Part shown: piece after piece, positions 36,706 to 45,104 of the stretch | Numbering within the stretch: the stretch's first letter is position 1 | How the letters are laid out: each line of letters starts with the position of its first letter | Assembly: GCF_030819175.1 (NCBI RefSeq) | Contig: NZ_JAUTBJ010000002.1 | Span: 2,304,001-2,368,000, forward strand | Reading direction: 5' to 3' | Length of the DNA: 64,000 bases | Origin: Sphingomonas sp. SORGH_AS_0879 | Lineage (GTDB): Bacteria; Pseudomonadota; Alphaproteobacteria; Sphingomonadales; Sphingomonadaceae | Translations under genes and position numbers: made by a program | Notes under the pieces: model-generated | Database searches by the model: none | What the model was told of the DNA's origin: nothing | What the model saw: the letters and a program-made list of their open reading frames with translations, nothing else

Positions 36706-36915
36706 TCAGGCACCGCGCACCCCCTCCGCCTCCATCAGGCCGGGAGCCAGCATCCGTCCGACGACGCAAACCGTCTTACCGACATGATCGACCGGCACGC
36801 GCGGCAGTCGCAATTCCAGCTCCCCGCCGCTGTCGCATTGCAGGATGAAGGCGCCGTGGCGGCGAAGCAGACGACCGGTGAAGGTTCGCGCTGACGGGAA
36901 GAGGTCGTTATCCAT
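36706..36915 (-). CDS. Small DUF5818-like protein
   Basis: About 69 residues (ATG at 36915). The pattern SARTFTGRLLRRHGAFILQCDSGG followed by ELELRLPRVPVDHVGKTVCVVGR is an OB-fold-like small beta protein, similar by eye to the DUF5818 family found in sphingomonads. Start choice is open: TTG at 36927 and GTG at 36918 are in frame. There is no signal peptide. It follows the diguanylate cyclase gene on the same strand, separated by 43 bases. Confidence 0.5.
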   Translation of the reverse strand: MDNDLFPSARTFTGRLLRRHGAFILQCDSGGELELRLPRVPVDHVGKTVCVVGRMLAPGLMEAEGVRGA

Positions 36916-36958
36916 CACCCTCGGCAATCGCCGACTCCCGCGCCCGGTTCCCGCGCCA

Positions 36959-39900
36959 TCACGACGCCCGCCCTACCCGGTCGCGACCCTCGCCCTTGGC
37001 ACGGTAGAGCGCATGGTCGGCGCGGCGGATCATCGTCTCGACATCCTCGCCGTTGCGCCACTGCGCCACGCCCGCGCTGAAGGTGACGGGGATCGCGCGG
37101 TCGTCGACGATGATGGGCCGCTCCGCCACGTCCCTGCGTAACCGCTCGACAATGGCCGACGCGGCATCGAGCGAGGCGGCGGGAAAGAGGATCGCGATCT
37201 CCTCTCCGCCATAACGCGCGATGCGGTCCGCGCTCCGAACGCCGTGACGCAGGCGGGTGGCGATCTCGATCAGCACCTCGTCCCCCGCGCCATGCCCATA
37301 TCGGTCGTTGATCCGCTTGAAATGGTCGAGGTCGAGCAGCGCGAAGGCGAAGTCGCCGCCCTCGCGAACTGCGCGCTCCCGCTCCGCGTCGATCGCGGTC
37401 ATCAGGGTTCGCCGGTTGGCCAGCCCGGTCAGCGGATCGGTGCTCGCCAACCGGTCGAGCTGCGCGTTGGCGGCGCGCAGCGCGCCGGTCCGCTCCTCGA
37501 CCATCGCCTCCAACATGCGGGCCCGGCGTCGGATCACGGCGGTCACGAACCAGATGACCACGCCCAGCGACAGCATCACCAGAAGGGCAAGCCCGGCCCG
37601 CGCCGGCCAGGCCTCGTACCATTCGGGCTCCACGATCACACGGATGCGACGGGTCACGGTCCGCGCGTTCAGGCCCGGCACCGACGCCCGCAATTCCAGT
37701 TCATAGCGGCCGGCAGGCAGATTGGTGTAGGTCGCGCTGGCGGGGGTGCCGGAGGGCACGCCCATCCATTGCCGGTCGAACCCGTACAGGCGATAGCCGT
37801 ATCGGATTTCCTCCGGCGCGGCATAATCGGTCAGCGCGAAGCCGATGCGTACCGTCCGCTCGTCCCCGTTCAAACGCAGGGCGAAATCCGACGAAACCGG
37901 ATCGACCGGCAGCGGACGCCCGTCCACCTCGGCGCCGCCGACGATCAGTTGCGCGGTATCGGCATGGGCCTTCTGCTCCAGCAAAAGGTCGGGCTGGAGC
38001 ACCAGCAATCCCTCGGGCGACCCGAACAGCAGCGATCCGTCCGCCGTTCGCGCGGCAGCCCGCTGGTTGAAGGCACTCATGGTCAGGCCGTCGCGACGGC
38101 TCATCACACGGACGCGGCGGCCGGTCGGATCGATCAGCGATATCCCACCGGTGCTCGCAGCCCATAGGCGATGACGGCGATCCATGACGAGCGAGGCGAC
38201 ATTGTCCCCCGCAAGACCCTGTGCCTCGGCGATCGCCCGGAACCGCCAGCCGCCGGGCGCGGCACGGCCATATCCCACGCCGCCATAGGTCCCGACCCAG
38301 ATGTCCCGACCGGACGGGACGATCGAGCCCGCATAGTCCTGCGGCAAGCTGGTCGGGTCCCCCGCCCGGCTGGCAAAATTGGTGAAGCGTCCGGTCCGCA
38401 GGTCGAGCCGACCGATACCGCCCGGCGTCGCGACCAGTGCCGTCCGATCCGGCTGGACGACGATGTTGATCACCTCGTTGTTCGGCAGGCTGTGGGGGTC
38501 GGCGATGTCGTGCTGGAAATGCCGAACAGCGCCATCGGCACGACGGCGGACGAACAGGCCCTTATAGGTACCCACCAAGAGGGCGTCCGGCGTCTCGGCC
38601 AGCGAAATCACGGGCAGGTCGCCCAACCCCGACACCGTGACCGGGCGTTGCCTCAGGTCCTCGGGATCGATCGCCACGACGCCGCGCGCGCCAACCAGGA
38701 TCGTCCCGTCATCCGATTCCAGCAGCGCCTTGATATCCTGACCGGCGTGGCGGCCCTCCAGATTGACCCGGCGCACGCGCCCCGCCGTCCGATCGAGCCG
38801 GTCGACCGCGCCCTTGCTGAGCCCCAGCCAGATCCGTTCCCGGCGATCGACCATGATCCCGCGAACATTGTCGTCCGACAGCGACATGCGCGGATCGGGC
38901 ATCGCCGATCCGATGCGCAGAACCCCGCCGCCCGGCCCCGAGGTGCGCGCCGCCCCCAATTCGGTCGCGGCCCAGATCCCGCCCGCTCCGTCCTGCGCCA
39001 GCGAGCGAACCGTATCCCCCACCAACGACAGCGGATTGGCCGCCAGATGACGGATCGGCCAGGCTGCAAAGCCGCGCGCGGGGTCGATGAGGACGATCCC
39101 CAACCCGTCGGTGCCCACCCATATCCGCCCCCGCGCATCCTGTATCAACGCCCGAATGGTCCGGTGGCCGATCAGAGCCGACGCGCCATCCAGCCCCGGC
39201 AGCGCACGGAACGGCTCCTGCCCGTTCGCCAGATAAAGCCCGTCCGCACCTGTCCCGATCCACAGCCGTCCCTCCCGGTCACGCAGGATCGACCAGACGT
39301 CGCTGCTACCGCGATCGCCGCCCAGTTCGACCAGTGTGAAACGACCCGTACCGGGGTGCCGGACCCACAAGCCCTCCTCGCACCCGACCCATAGGGTCCC
39401 ATCCGAATCGCGAAGGATGGAAAAGGACCCCAGCGGGCGACCGTCCGTCGCGTGGATCGCCTGTTCGGCCATAGGGTCGATTGCGTCGGCACGACGTACA
39501 TAATGATGCACGCCCCCGTCCGAACTCAGATACGCACCCCCCTGCCCGTCGGGCGTGAAGCCATAGATACGGGTACCGATCCGTCCCCGCATCGCCTTCA
39601 AACGGATGAACCGACCGGTTCGCGGGTCGTAACGCGCCGTACCCCCGACATTGGTCCCGACCAGCATGCTGCCGTCGGGAAGCGCCAGCAGCGAGCGGAC
39701 ATAATTGTCCGGTAGCGAATAGGGATCGGACAGGCGCTGCTTGAAACGGCGGACCCGCTGGCCGTCATAGCGGACCAGCCCGCCACGCGTGCCGATCCAC
39801 ATGTTGCCGTCCGGCGCGCGCGCGATGGTGGTCGCCGTGATGTGCGGAAGCCCGGTATCGCCGCCTAGCCGCGTGAAGGCGGCCCATTGCCACTTCTCCC

Positions 39901-40012
39901 ACGCATTCACACCGGCCGCGCCCGCCGATGGCAGGAGGGCGAGGAGGAACAGGGCGGCGGCACCGAAAGATCGAACGCGGTTCAAGGGGTTAGTCCGGGT
40001 CTTTTTTGACAT
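36959..40012 (-). CDS. Beta-propeller (ligand-binding) membrane diguanylate cyclase
   Basis: A 1017-residue protein: signal/first membrane helix (about 13-32, SFGAAALFLLALLPSAG), a long periplasmic region of repeated propeller blades (GNMWIGTRGGLVRYDG, GTLWVGCEEGLW, GRLWIGTGADGLYL, GRIWVGTDGLGI), a Y_Y_Y-type domain (RYGYRLYGFDRQWMGVPSG), one membrane helix near 808-830, a coiled coil and a C-terminal GGDEF domain. The active-site motif is GGEEI (935-939), and RSAD five residues before it is a complete RxxD inhibitory I-site, so a feedback-controlled, active cyclase is expected. This is the architecture of two-component-like propeller sensors of the BT-type group; the ligand is unknown. Confidence 0.9.
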   Translation of the reverse strand: MSKKTRTNPLNRVRSFGAAALFLLALLPSAGAAGVNAWEKWQWAAFTRLGGDTGLPHITATTIARAPDGNMWIGTRGGLVRYDGQRVRRFKQRLSDPYSLPDNYVRSLLALPDGSMLVGTNVGGTARYDPRTGRFIRLKAMRGRIGTRIYGFTPDGQGGAYLSSDGGVHHYVRRADAIDPMAEQAIHATDGRPLGSFSILRDSDGTLWVGCEEGLWVRHPGTGRFTLVELGGDRGSSDVWSILRDREGRLWIGTGADGLYLANGQEPFRALPGLDGASALIGHRTIRALIQDARGRIWVGTDGLGIVLIDPARGFAAWPIRHLAANPLSLVGDTVRSLAQDGAGGIWAATELGAARTSGPGGGVLRIGSAMPDPRMSLSDDNVRGIMVDRRERIWLGLSKGAVDRLDRTAGRVRRVNLEGRHAGQDIKALLESDDGTILVGARGVVAIDPEDLRQRPVTVSGLGDLPVISLAETPDALLVGTYKGLFVRRRADGAVRHFQHDIADPHSLPNNEVINIVVQPDRTALVATPGGIGRLDLRTGRFTNFASRAGDPTSLPQDYAGSIVPSGRDIWVGTYGGVGYGRAAPGGWRFRAIAEAQGLAGDNVASLVMDRRHRLWAASTGGISLIDPTGRRVRVMSRRDGLTMSAFNQRAAARTADGSLLFGSPEGLLVLQPDLLLEQKAHADTAQLIVGGAEVDGRPLPVDPVSSDFALRLNGDERTVRIGFALTDYAAPEEIRYGYRLYGFDRQWMGVPSGTPASATYTNLPAGRYELELRASVPGLNARTVTRRIRVIVEPEWYEAWPARAGLALLVMLSLGVVIWFVTAVIRRRARMLEAMVEERTGALRAANAQLDRLASTDPLTGLANRRTLMTAIDAERERAVREGGDFAFALLDLDHFKRINDRYGHGAGDEVLIEIATRLRHGVRSADRIARYGGEEIAILFPAASLDAASAIVERLRRDVAERPIIVDDRAIPVTFSAGVAQWRNGEDVETMIRRADHALYRAKGEGRDRVGRAS

Positions 40013-40068
40013 ATGACAAGTTGAAAGGACGTTAACCCTGTTGCGGCTGTCCGCAACGAATTTAACCT

Positions 40069-41280
40069 ATGGGCCGTGTTCTGGGTCTTGACCTATGCGC
40101 ATTGTTCCTGTTTCGTTTCGCGGCGCGCAGGAGGCGAGCAGCAGGACGAAATGGCTCCCCACTGCCATCCCATTCCCCCGACACCGATCCGTCAGCGATC
40201 GGGCACGGACGCAAGATCATCCATGTGGATATGGACGCCTTCTATGCCTCGGTCGAACAGCGTGACGATCCGGCGTTGCGGGGCAAGCCCGTGGCGGTGG
40301 GCGGATCGCGGGCGCGGGGCGTCGTCGCGGCGGCGAGCTACGAGGCGCGGGCCTTTGGCGTGCGCTCCGCCATGCCCTCGGTCACGGCGTTGCGGCGGTG
40401 CTCGGAACTGGTGTTCGTGCCGCCCCGGTTCGAGGTCTATCGCGAGGTCTCCGGCCAGATCCGGGCGATCTTCGCGCGCTATACCGAATGGATCGAGCCG
40501 CTGTCGCTGGACGAGGCCTATCTGGACGTGACCGAGGATCGCGCCGGACTGGGCTCGGCAACGGCAATCGCCAATGCGATCCGCGCCGCGATCCTGGCCG
40601 AAACCGGGCTGACCGCATCGGCGGGGGTCAGCTATAACAAGTTCATCGCCAAGCTCGCCTCGGACCAGAACAAGCCGAACGGCATCTGCATCATCCCGCC
40701 ATCGCATGGCGAGTCCTTCGTCGCGGGATTGCCGGTCAAACGCTTCCACGGGGTCGGGCCGGTCACGGCGCGCAAGATGGAGGCTTTGGGCATCCTGACC
40801 GGCCAGGATCTGCGCGACAGGCCGCTGGAGTTCCTGCAACGCCATTTCGGCAGCTATGCCGATTATCTGTTCGGCGCCGCGCGCGGGATCGATCACCGCC
40901 CCGTCCGTGCCCATCGCATCGCCAAATCGGTCGGTGCGGAGCGGACGTTCGAGAATGACCTGAGCGACCGCGAAGCCCTTCACGCCGCGCTCGACCGGGT
41001 GGTTGACGCCGCCTGGACCCGGATCGAGCGGAGCGGCGCCGCGGGGCGGACCGTCACGCTGAAGCTGCGGCATAGCGATTTCCGCACCATCACGCGCGCC
41101 CGCTCGACGGGAAAACCCATCATGGACCGCGCGCTCTTCGCCGCCATGGGTCGCGAATTGCTCGATCAGCAATTGCCGGTCGCGGGTGGCGTCCGACTTC
41201 TCGGGCTGACCCTGTCGGGGCTTCATCATAGGGAAGAGGACGACACGACGCCGCCGATCCAACCCGAACTGCCTCTCTGA
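40069..41280 (+). CDS. dinB: DNA polymerase IV (DinB), start unresolved
   Basis: Y-family translesion polymerase. Family sequence begins only at about residue 49 (RKIIHVDMDAFYASVEQRDDP, with Asp residues of the palm) and continues with VAAASYEARAFGVRSAMPS, the catalytic LSLDEAYLDVTED, and the thumb region ASAGVSYNKFIAKLASD. The frame opens at ATG 40069 with no ribosome site, and its first 45 residues look unlike DinB. A good site (AGGA at 40143-40146) precedes an ATG at 40151 that is out of frame, while a LexA-like box lies at 40104-40118, so the real start is probably downstream of 40118. The stop abuts the convergent kinase gene. Confidence 0.88.
   Translation: MGRVLGLDLCALFLFRFAARRRRAAGRNGSPLPSHSPDTDPSAIGHGRKIIHVDMDAFYASVEQRDDPALRGKPVAVGGSRARGVVAAASYEARAFGVRSAMPSVTALRRCSELVFVPPRFEVYREVSGQIRAIFARYTEWIEPLSLDEAYLDVTEDRAGLGSATAIANAIRAAILAETGLTASAGVSYNKFIAKLASDQNKPNGICIIPPSHGESFVAGLPVKRFHGVGPVTARKMEALGILTGQDLRDRPLEFLQRHFGSYADYLFGAARGIDHRPVRAHRIAKSVGAERTFENDLSDREALHAALDRVVDAAWTRIERSGAAGRTVTLKLRHSDFRTITRARSTGKPIMDRALFAAMGRELLDQQLPVAGGVRLLGLTLSGLHHREEDDTTPPIQPELPL
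40104..40118 (+). promoter_or_regulatory. LexA-like SOS box upstream of dinB (candidate)
   Basis: GTTCCTGTTTCGTTT fits the alphaproteobacterial LexA form GTTC-N7-GTTC with one mismatch (last base). Alphaproteobacterial dinB genes are sometimes SOS-regulated. If real, it shows that the dinB start lies downstream, not at 40069. Confidence 0.35.
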
Positions 41281-43110
41281 TCAGGCGGCCAGCCCGGCCT
41301 TCTCCCGGTCGCTTCGATCCAGGTCGAGTGTCAGGATCGCCACCGCCCCCGTGCCGCGGCCGGCGCTGCGAAGTTCCAGCGTGCCGCCCATCGCCGCCAT
41401 CGAATTGGCGCACCAATGAAGGCCGAGGCCGCCTGACTTGTCGGTACGGGTCGAAAATCCGGGCAGGAAAAGCTGCGTCACCATGCCCGGCTCGAACCCC
41501 TCGCCGTCATCGATGATCCGTGTTGCGATCCGACCATCGACGGGGGGCAGTATCTCGACCAGGATCGAGCCATACCCCCGCCCGGTCGCCACGATCGCCT
41601 CGACCGCGTTGGACAGCAGATTGCCGATCACCTGGCTCAGGATCACCCGATTGGCCAGGACATAGGCGGAATGGGCCGGAAAGGTGAAGCCGATCGACAC
41701 CGACTGGGCATAGCGGGCGATCGTCGCGTTGCGCGCGATGATGTCGGTGATGTCGCAGCGCTCCCGTCCGGGCCGCTCATGGGCACGCGCCTGTTGCGCG
41801 CCGATGATTTCCAGCGTCTGGCGCATCGCGTCGCGCCCGAGCTCCAACTGCCCGCGAACGGCGTCCCGCGCCATGGCCTCGGCGTCCAGCGCCGTTCGGA
41901 GGAAGGACACCAGCTTCGCCCGCCGCTCCGGCGCGATATCGTCCCGCGCCAGTTCGGCCAGCGCCCTGTCCATCAAGATCCGGTCACCCCGATCTTCCGG
42001 TGTCAGCCCGACGCTCAGGATGGTGCCGAGCGGGGCCAGCGCGTTGCGGACATTGTGGAGCACCGCGACCGCGCTTTCGGATCGTCCGAGCGCGAAGCTC
42101 TGGATTTCATTCTGTTCGCGCAAATCCTTCAACTGGCTGAGCATCGCGTTGAAGCTGCGGCCGAGCGCTCCGAACTCGTCATCGCCACGCCCGCCATCCT
42201 CGAAGGGCAGGAGCGCGCCCGATGCCTGGACGCGCCGCATATGCCGCTCCACCCGTCCAAGCGGTGCGAGGACGAGCGATCCCAGCGCCCGTCGCAGCAT
42301 CAGCAGCATGAAGACCAACAACAGGATCGACCCTGCGACCGCCAACAGCAGCACCCGGCGCCCGAGTAGCACGACCTCGCGCGAAACCCGCAGGGTCGCC
42401 GTCGCGATGGGCCGCCCGTCCGCGCTGCGGATCGGTGACGCGATATCGATGACCCCTGCGTGACGTCGGACGATATCGGTCCCGGCCGTCGCCGATTGGT
42501 CTATCCGCGCCGCCCGACCGAGCACGTCCGACAGATGTACGGCGGTCAGTCGCCGTGCCATCGCGACATGGCCGATGGTCCGGCCATTCCTGTCCATGAC
42601 CGCTGCCAGCCCAAGGGCCATCACCTCCCCTCCAACCGGCAGATAGAAGCCCGCTCTCGATCCCGTTCGGGCAAGGTCGATCCGGTTCAGTGCCTCCGCC
42701 AGCCTGACCGCCGTGCTATCTTGGCCATTCCATTCCATCCCTGATCCGGCACGCATCGCCCAGTCTTTCGCGGATACCGGACGATAGGCGACCGCATCGA
42801 CCGCATGGGCGGCGAAGACCGACCGGGCCCAGGCATCGCGGGCCCGATCCGACGCCGCGCTCTGGGCATACTCGCGTGCGATCCCTTCCATCGTCTCGGG
42901 AAATTCGGCGAGGACGGTTTGCAAACGGTGGTGATATCCTGCCGTCGCCCGCTCTTCCAATTCGGCAAATCCAGGCGAGATGACGAAGGCGAGCATCGCC
43001 GTCAGCGCCACCGCGCCGCCGATCCCGGCCAGGGTCAGGACCGACACCATGGTATCGCGGAGCGATCGCGGCCGGACCCTAGCGCCCAGCCATCGCCGCA
43101 CGCGGTTCAT
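41281..43110 (-). CDS. Membrane sensor kinase with atypical HNVRN H-box
   Basis: A 609-residue protein with a membrane helix near 23-45, an extracytoplasmic domain of about 200 residues (perhaps CHASE4-like, but divergent), a second helix near 255-280, a HAMP region, and a cytoplasmic catalytic part. The candidate phospho-acceptor is in AVLHNVRNALAPLGTIL, an HNxxN-type H-box unlike the usual HExxxP. HATPase motifs are NLLSNAVEAI, DDGEGF and GGLGLHWCANSMAAMGG. It starts (ATG 43110) five bases after the stop of the REC-GGDEF-EAL gene, so the two form a likely two-component pair. A longer frame to 43176 would overlap that gene. Confidence 0.85.
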   Translation of the reverse strand: MNRVRRWLGARVRPRSLRDTMVSVLTLAGIGGAVALTAMLAFVISPGFAELEERATAGYHHRLQTVLAEFPETMEGIAREYAQSAASDRARDAWARSVFAAHAVDAVAYRPVSAKDWAMRAGSGMEWNGQDSTAVRLAEALNRIDLARTGSRAGFYLPVGGEVMALGLAAVMDRNGRTIGHVAMARRLTAVHLSDVLGRAARIDQSATAGTDIVRRHAGVIDIASPIRSADGRPIATATLRVSREVVLLGRRVLLLAVAGSILLLVFMLLMLRRALGSLVLAPLGRVERHMRRVQASGALLPFEDGGRGDDEFGALGRSFNAMLSQLKDLREQNEIQSFALGRSESAVAVLHNVRNALAPLGTILSVGLTPEDRGDRILMDRALAELARDDIAPERRAKLVSFLRTALDAEAMARDAVRGQLELGRDAMRQTLEIIGAQQARAHERPGRERCDITDIIARNATIARYAQSVSIGFTFPAHSAYVLANRVILSQVIGNLLSNAVEAIVATGRGYGSILVEILPPVDGRIATRIIDDGEGFEPGMVTQLFLPGFSTRTDKSGGLGLHWCANSMAAMGGTLELRSAGRGTGAVAILTLDLDRSDREKAGLAA

Positions 43111-43115
43111 CCGGA

Positions 43116-45026
43116 TCAGCTCAGCGCGCCTTCGACCATGGCCTCGCCACCGGTGCCGGACGAAAAGGTCAGCCATTGTTGGGCCGCCAGCACGCGCGCC
43201 TCCTCCGCCGGGACCGGGCGGGAGAAGAGAAAGCCCTGCAAATGGCTCGCCCCCGCGACGCGCAGCGCCTGGGCCTGTGCCTCGGTCTCGACTCCTTCGG
43301 CGACCACGCCCAGTCCCAGTGCGCGGCCCAGATGGATGATCGAATGGACGATCGCCGCCGACTCCCGCTCACGCCCCATGCCGTCGATAAAGCTGCGATC
43401 GATCTTCAGACAGTCGAGTGCAAATTTGCGGATATTGTACAGGCTGGAATAGCCGGTCCCGAAATCGTCGAGGGCGATGCGAAAGCCCAGGCTGCGCAGT
43501 TCGCAAAGGGTCTTGGAGGCGCGCTCGGCATCGTCGAAGATCGCGGTTTCGGTGATCTCGATCTGCACCCGTCCCGGATCGACGCCCGCACGCCGGACGC
43601 TGTCCATGATATGGCCGACGAAGTGCGAGCGGCGGAACTGGATCGGACTGAAATTCACCGAGACATATTGCCCCGGCCAGTGGCGCAACTCCGCCAGCGC
43701 ATGGTCGAGGACCCAGTCGCCCAGATCGTGGATCAGATGGCTTTCCTCGGCGATCGGAATGAAGATCGCGGGACTGACCGCGCCGTGGTCCGGCGTGTTC
43801 CAGCGGACCAGCGCCTCGAACCCGACGACGTCCAGCGCGCCGCGTCCGACGATCGGCTGAAAGGACAGGCTGAGTTCGTCGCGCGCGATCGCCTGGGTCA
43901 GCCCCGCTTCGATCTCACGGCGGATGCGGATGCTCTCGTCCATATGCGTATCGAAGACCCGCACCACACCCCGCCCGGAGCGCTTCGCATCGTTCAACGC
44001 CATGTCCGCCTGCCGCACCAGATCGGTCGGATCGCGATCCGCCCGCCCGCTGCTCATCACCAGACCGCAGGACGCGCCGCAGCGCACGGCATGGCCCAGA
44101 ATGTTGAAGCTGGTCGCACAGGCCGCCACGATCCGCTCGCAGGCCGCGATCGCCTCCGCCTCATCCTTCGCATCGAAGAACAGCCCGAATTCGTCGCCGC
44201 CCAGCCGGGCGACCATCGTGCCCGACGGCACCGCATGCTGGATCGCGGCGAAGACCTCGCGGATCAGTTCGTCCCCGGCCAGATGCCCGAGCGTGTCGTT
44301 GACCATCTTGAACCGGTCGAGATCGAGCATCGCGGTGGCGAAATTGCGCGCCTGCCGCCCGCGCTCGGTCAAGGCCCGCAAAAAGGCGACGCGGTTCGGC
44401 GCGTCGGTCAGCGCGTCGTGCATCGCGATATGCATGGCGCGGCTTTCATTGGCTTCCAGCTCGGCGCTCTTTTCCTCCAGCGCCGCGACCTGCGCGGCCA
44501 ACAGTCCCCGTGCGACCGCCAGTTCCCGGTCGATGTGCCAGCGGCGGGACAAGGCCAGCGCCATCTGCAATATCTCGGCAACTTCGAAAGGCTTGGGGAT
44601 GTAGAAGATCTTGTCGGCGGGCCCGGCCACCTTGCTGATCTCGACGGGGGAGAAATCGGAATAGCCGGTGACGATCACCAGATGAATGTCGGGATCGAGT
44701 GCCCGGATCCGCCGTGCCGTCTCCCGCCCGTCGATGCCCGGCGGCATGCGGATATCGATGAATGCGACCGCGAAGGGGCGATCCTCCGCCATTGCCCGCT
44801 CGACCGCCGCGACGGCTTCCAGCCCCTGATGGCAGTGAAGCGGCTCGAACGCGACGGCGGCCTCGTCGTTCGCTTGCGCTTCGTCATGATCGAACGCGCC
44901 GAACAGGTCCGTCGCCATCGCGTTCAGCGCGTCGCGGGTTTCCGCCGCAACGCCGCGCCTGCCCGAAAAACAGAAGGCGTAGCTGTCATGAACCGCTGGT
45001 TCGTCGTCGACGATCAGAATGCGCAT
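43116..45026 (-). CDS. REC-GGDEF-EAL response regulator, c-di-GMP turnover
   Basis: A 636-residue protein with receiver, GGDEF and EAL domains. The receiver has VDDE at 6-9, and the phospho-acceptor is likely Asp91 in AFIDIRMPPG, about 40 residues later than usual, so it carries an insertion. GGDEF is intact (276-280) without a visible RxxD I-site just before it. The EAL domain has FEALVRW (403-409), NFSPIQF, ITETAIFDD, DDFGTGYSSL, KIDRSFI, EGVET and QGFLFSRP, all needed for phosphodiesterase activity. Both domains therefore look catalytically competent; the net effect cannot be told from sequence. It is encoded upstream of the HNVRN kinase. Confidence 0.92.
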   Translation of the reverse strand: MRILIVDDEPAVHDSYAFCFSGRRGVAAETRDALNAMATDLFGAFDHDEAQANDEAAVAFEPLHCHQGLEAVAAVERAMAEDRPFAVAFIDIRMPPGIDGRETARRIRALDPDIHLVIVTGYSDFSPVEISKVAGPADKIFYIPKPFEVAEILQMALALSRRWHIDRELAVARGLLAAQVAALEEKSAELEANESRAMHIAMHDALTDAPNRVAFLRALTERGRQARNFATAMLDLDRFKMVNDTLGHLAGDELIREVFAAIQHAVPSGTMVARLGGDEFGLFFDAKDEAEAIAACERIVAACATSFNILGHAVRCGASCGLVMSSGRADRDPTDLVRQADMALNDAKRSGRGVVRVFDTHMDESIRIRREIEAGLTQAIARDELSLSFQPIVGRGALDVVGFEALVRWNTPDHGAVSPAIFIPIAEESHLIHDLGDWVLDHALAELRHWPGQYVSVNFSPIQFRRSHFVGHIMDSVRRAGVDPGRVQIEITETAIFDDAERASKTLCELRSLGFRIALDDFGTGYSSLYNIRKFALDCLKIDRSFIDGMGRERESAAIVHSIIHLGRALGLGVVAEGVETEAQAQALRVAGASHLQGFLFSRPVPAEEARVLAAQQWLTFSSGTGGEAMVEGALS

Positions 45027-45104
45027 CCGGCTACCATCAGTCCCTCGTTACTCGGCACGGGGTCGATGGTAACCGATCATGCTTAATCTGACGTAAACGG
45101 GCAG

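Noticed and set aside
40151..40531. Alternative ORF in another frame at the start of dinB
   Set aside because: The frame gives low-complexity Arg/Ser/Pro sequence and the polymerase motifs are all in the other frame; kept only as evidence on the start-codon question.
43176..45086. A 636-codon plus-strand frame opposite the REC-GGDEF-EAL gene
   Set aside because: Same length as the real gene and no domains; an antisense shadow.
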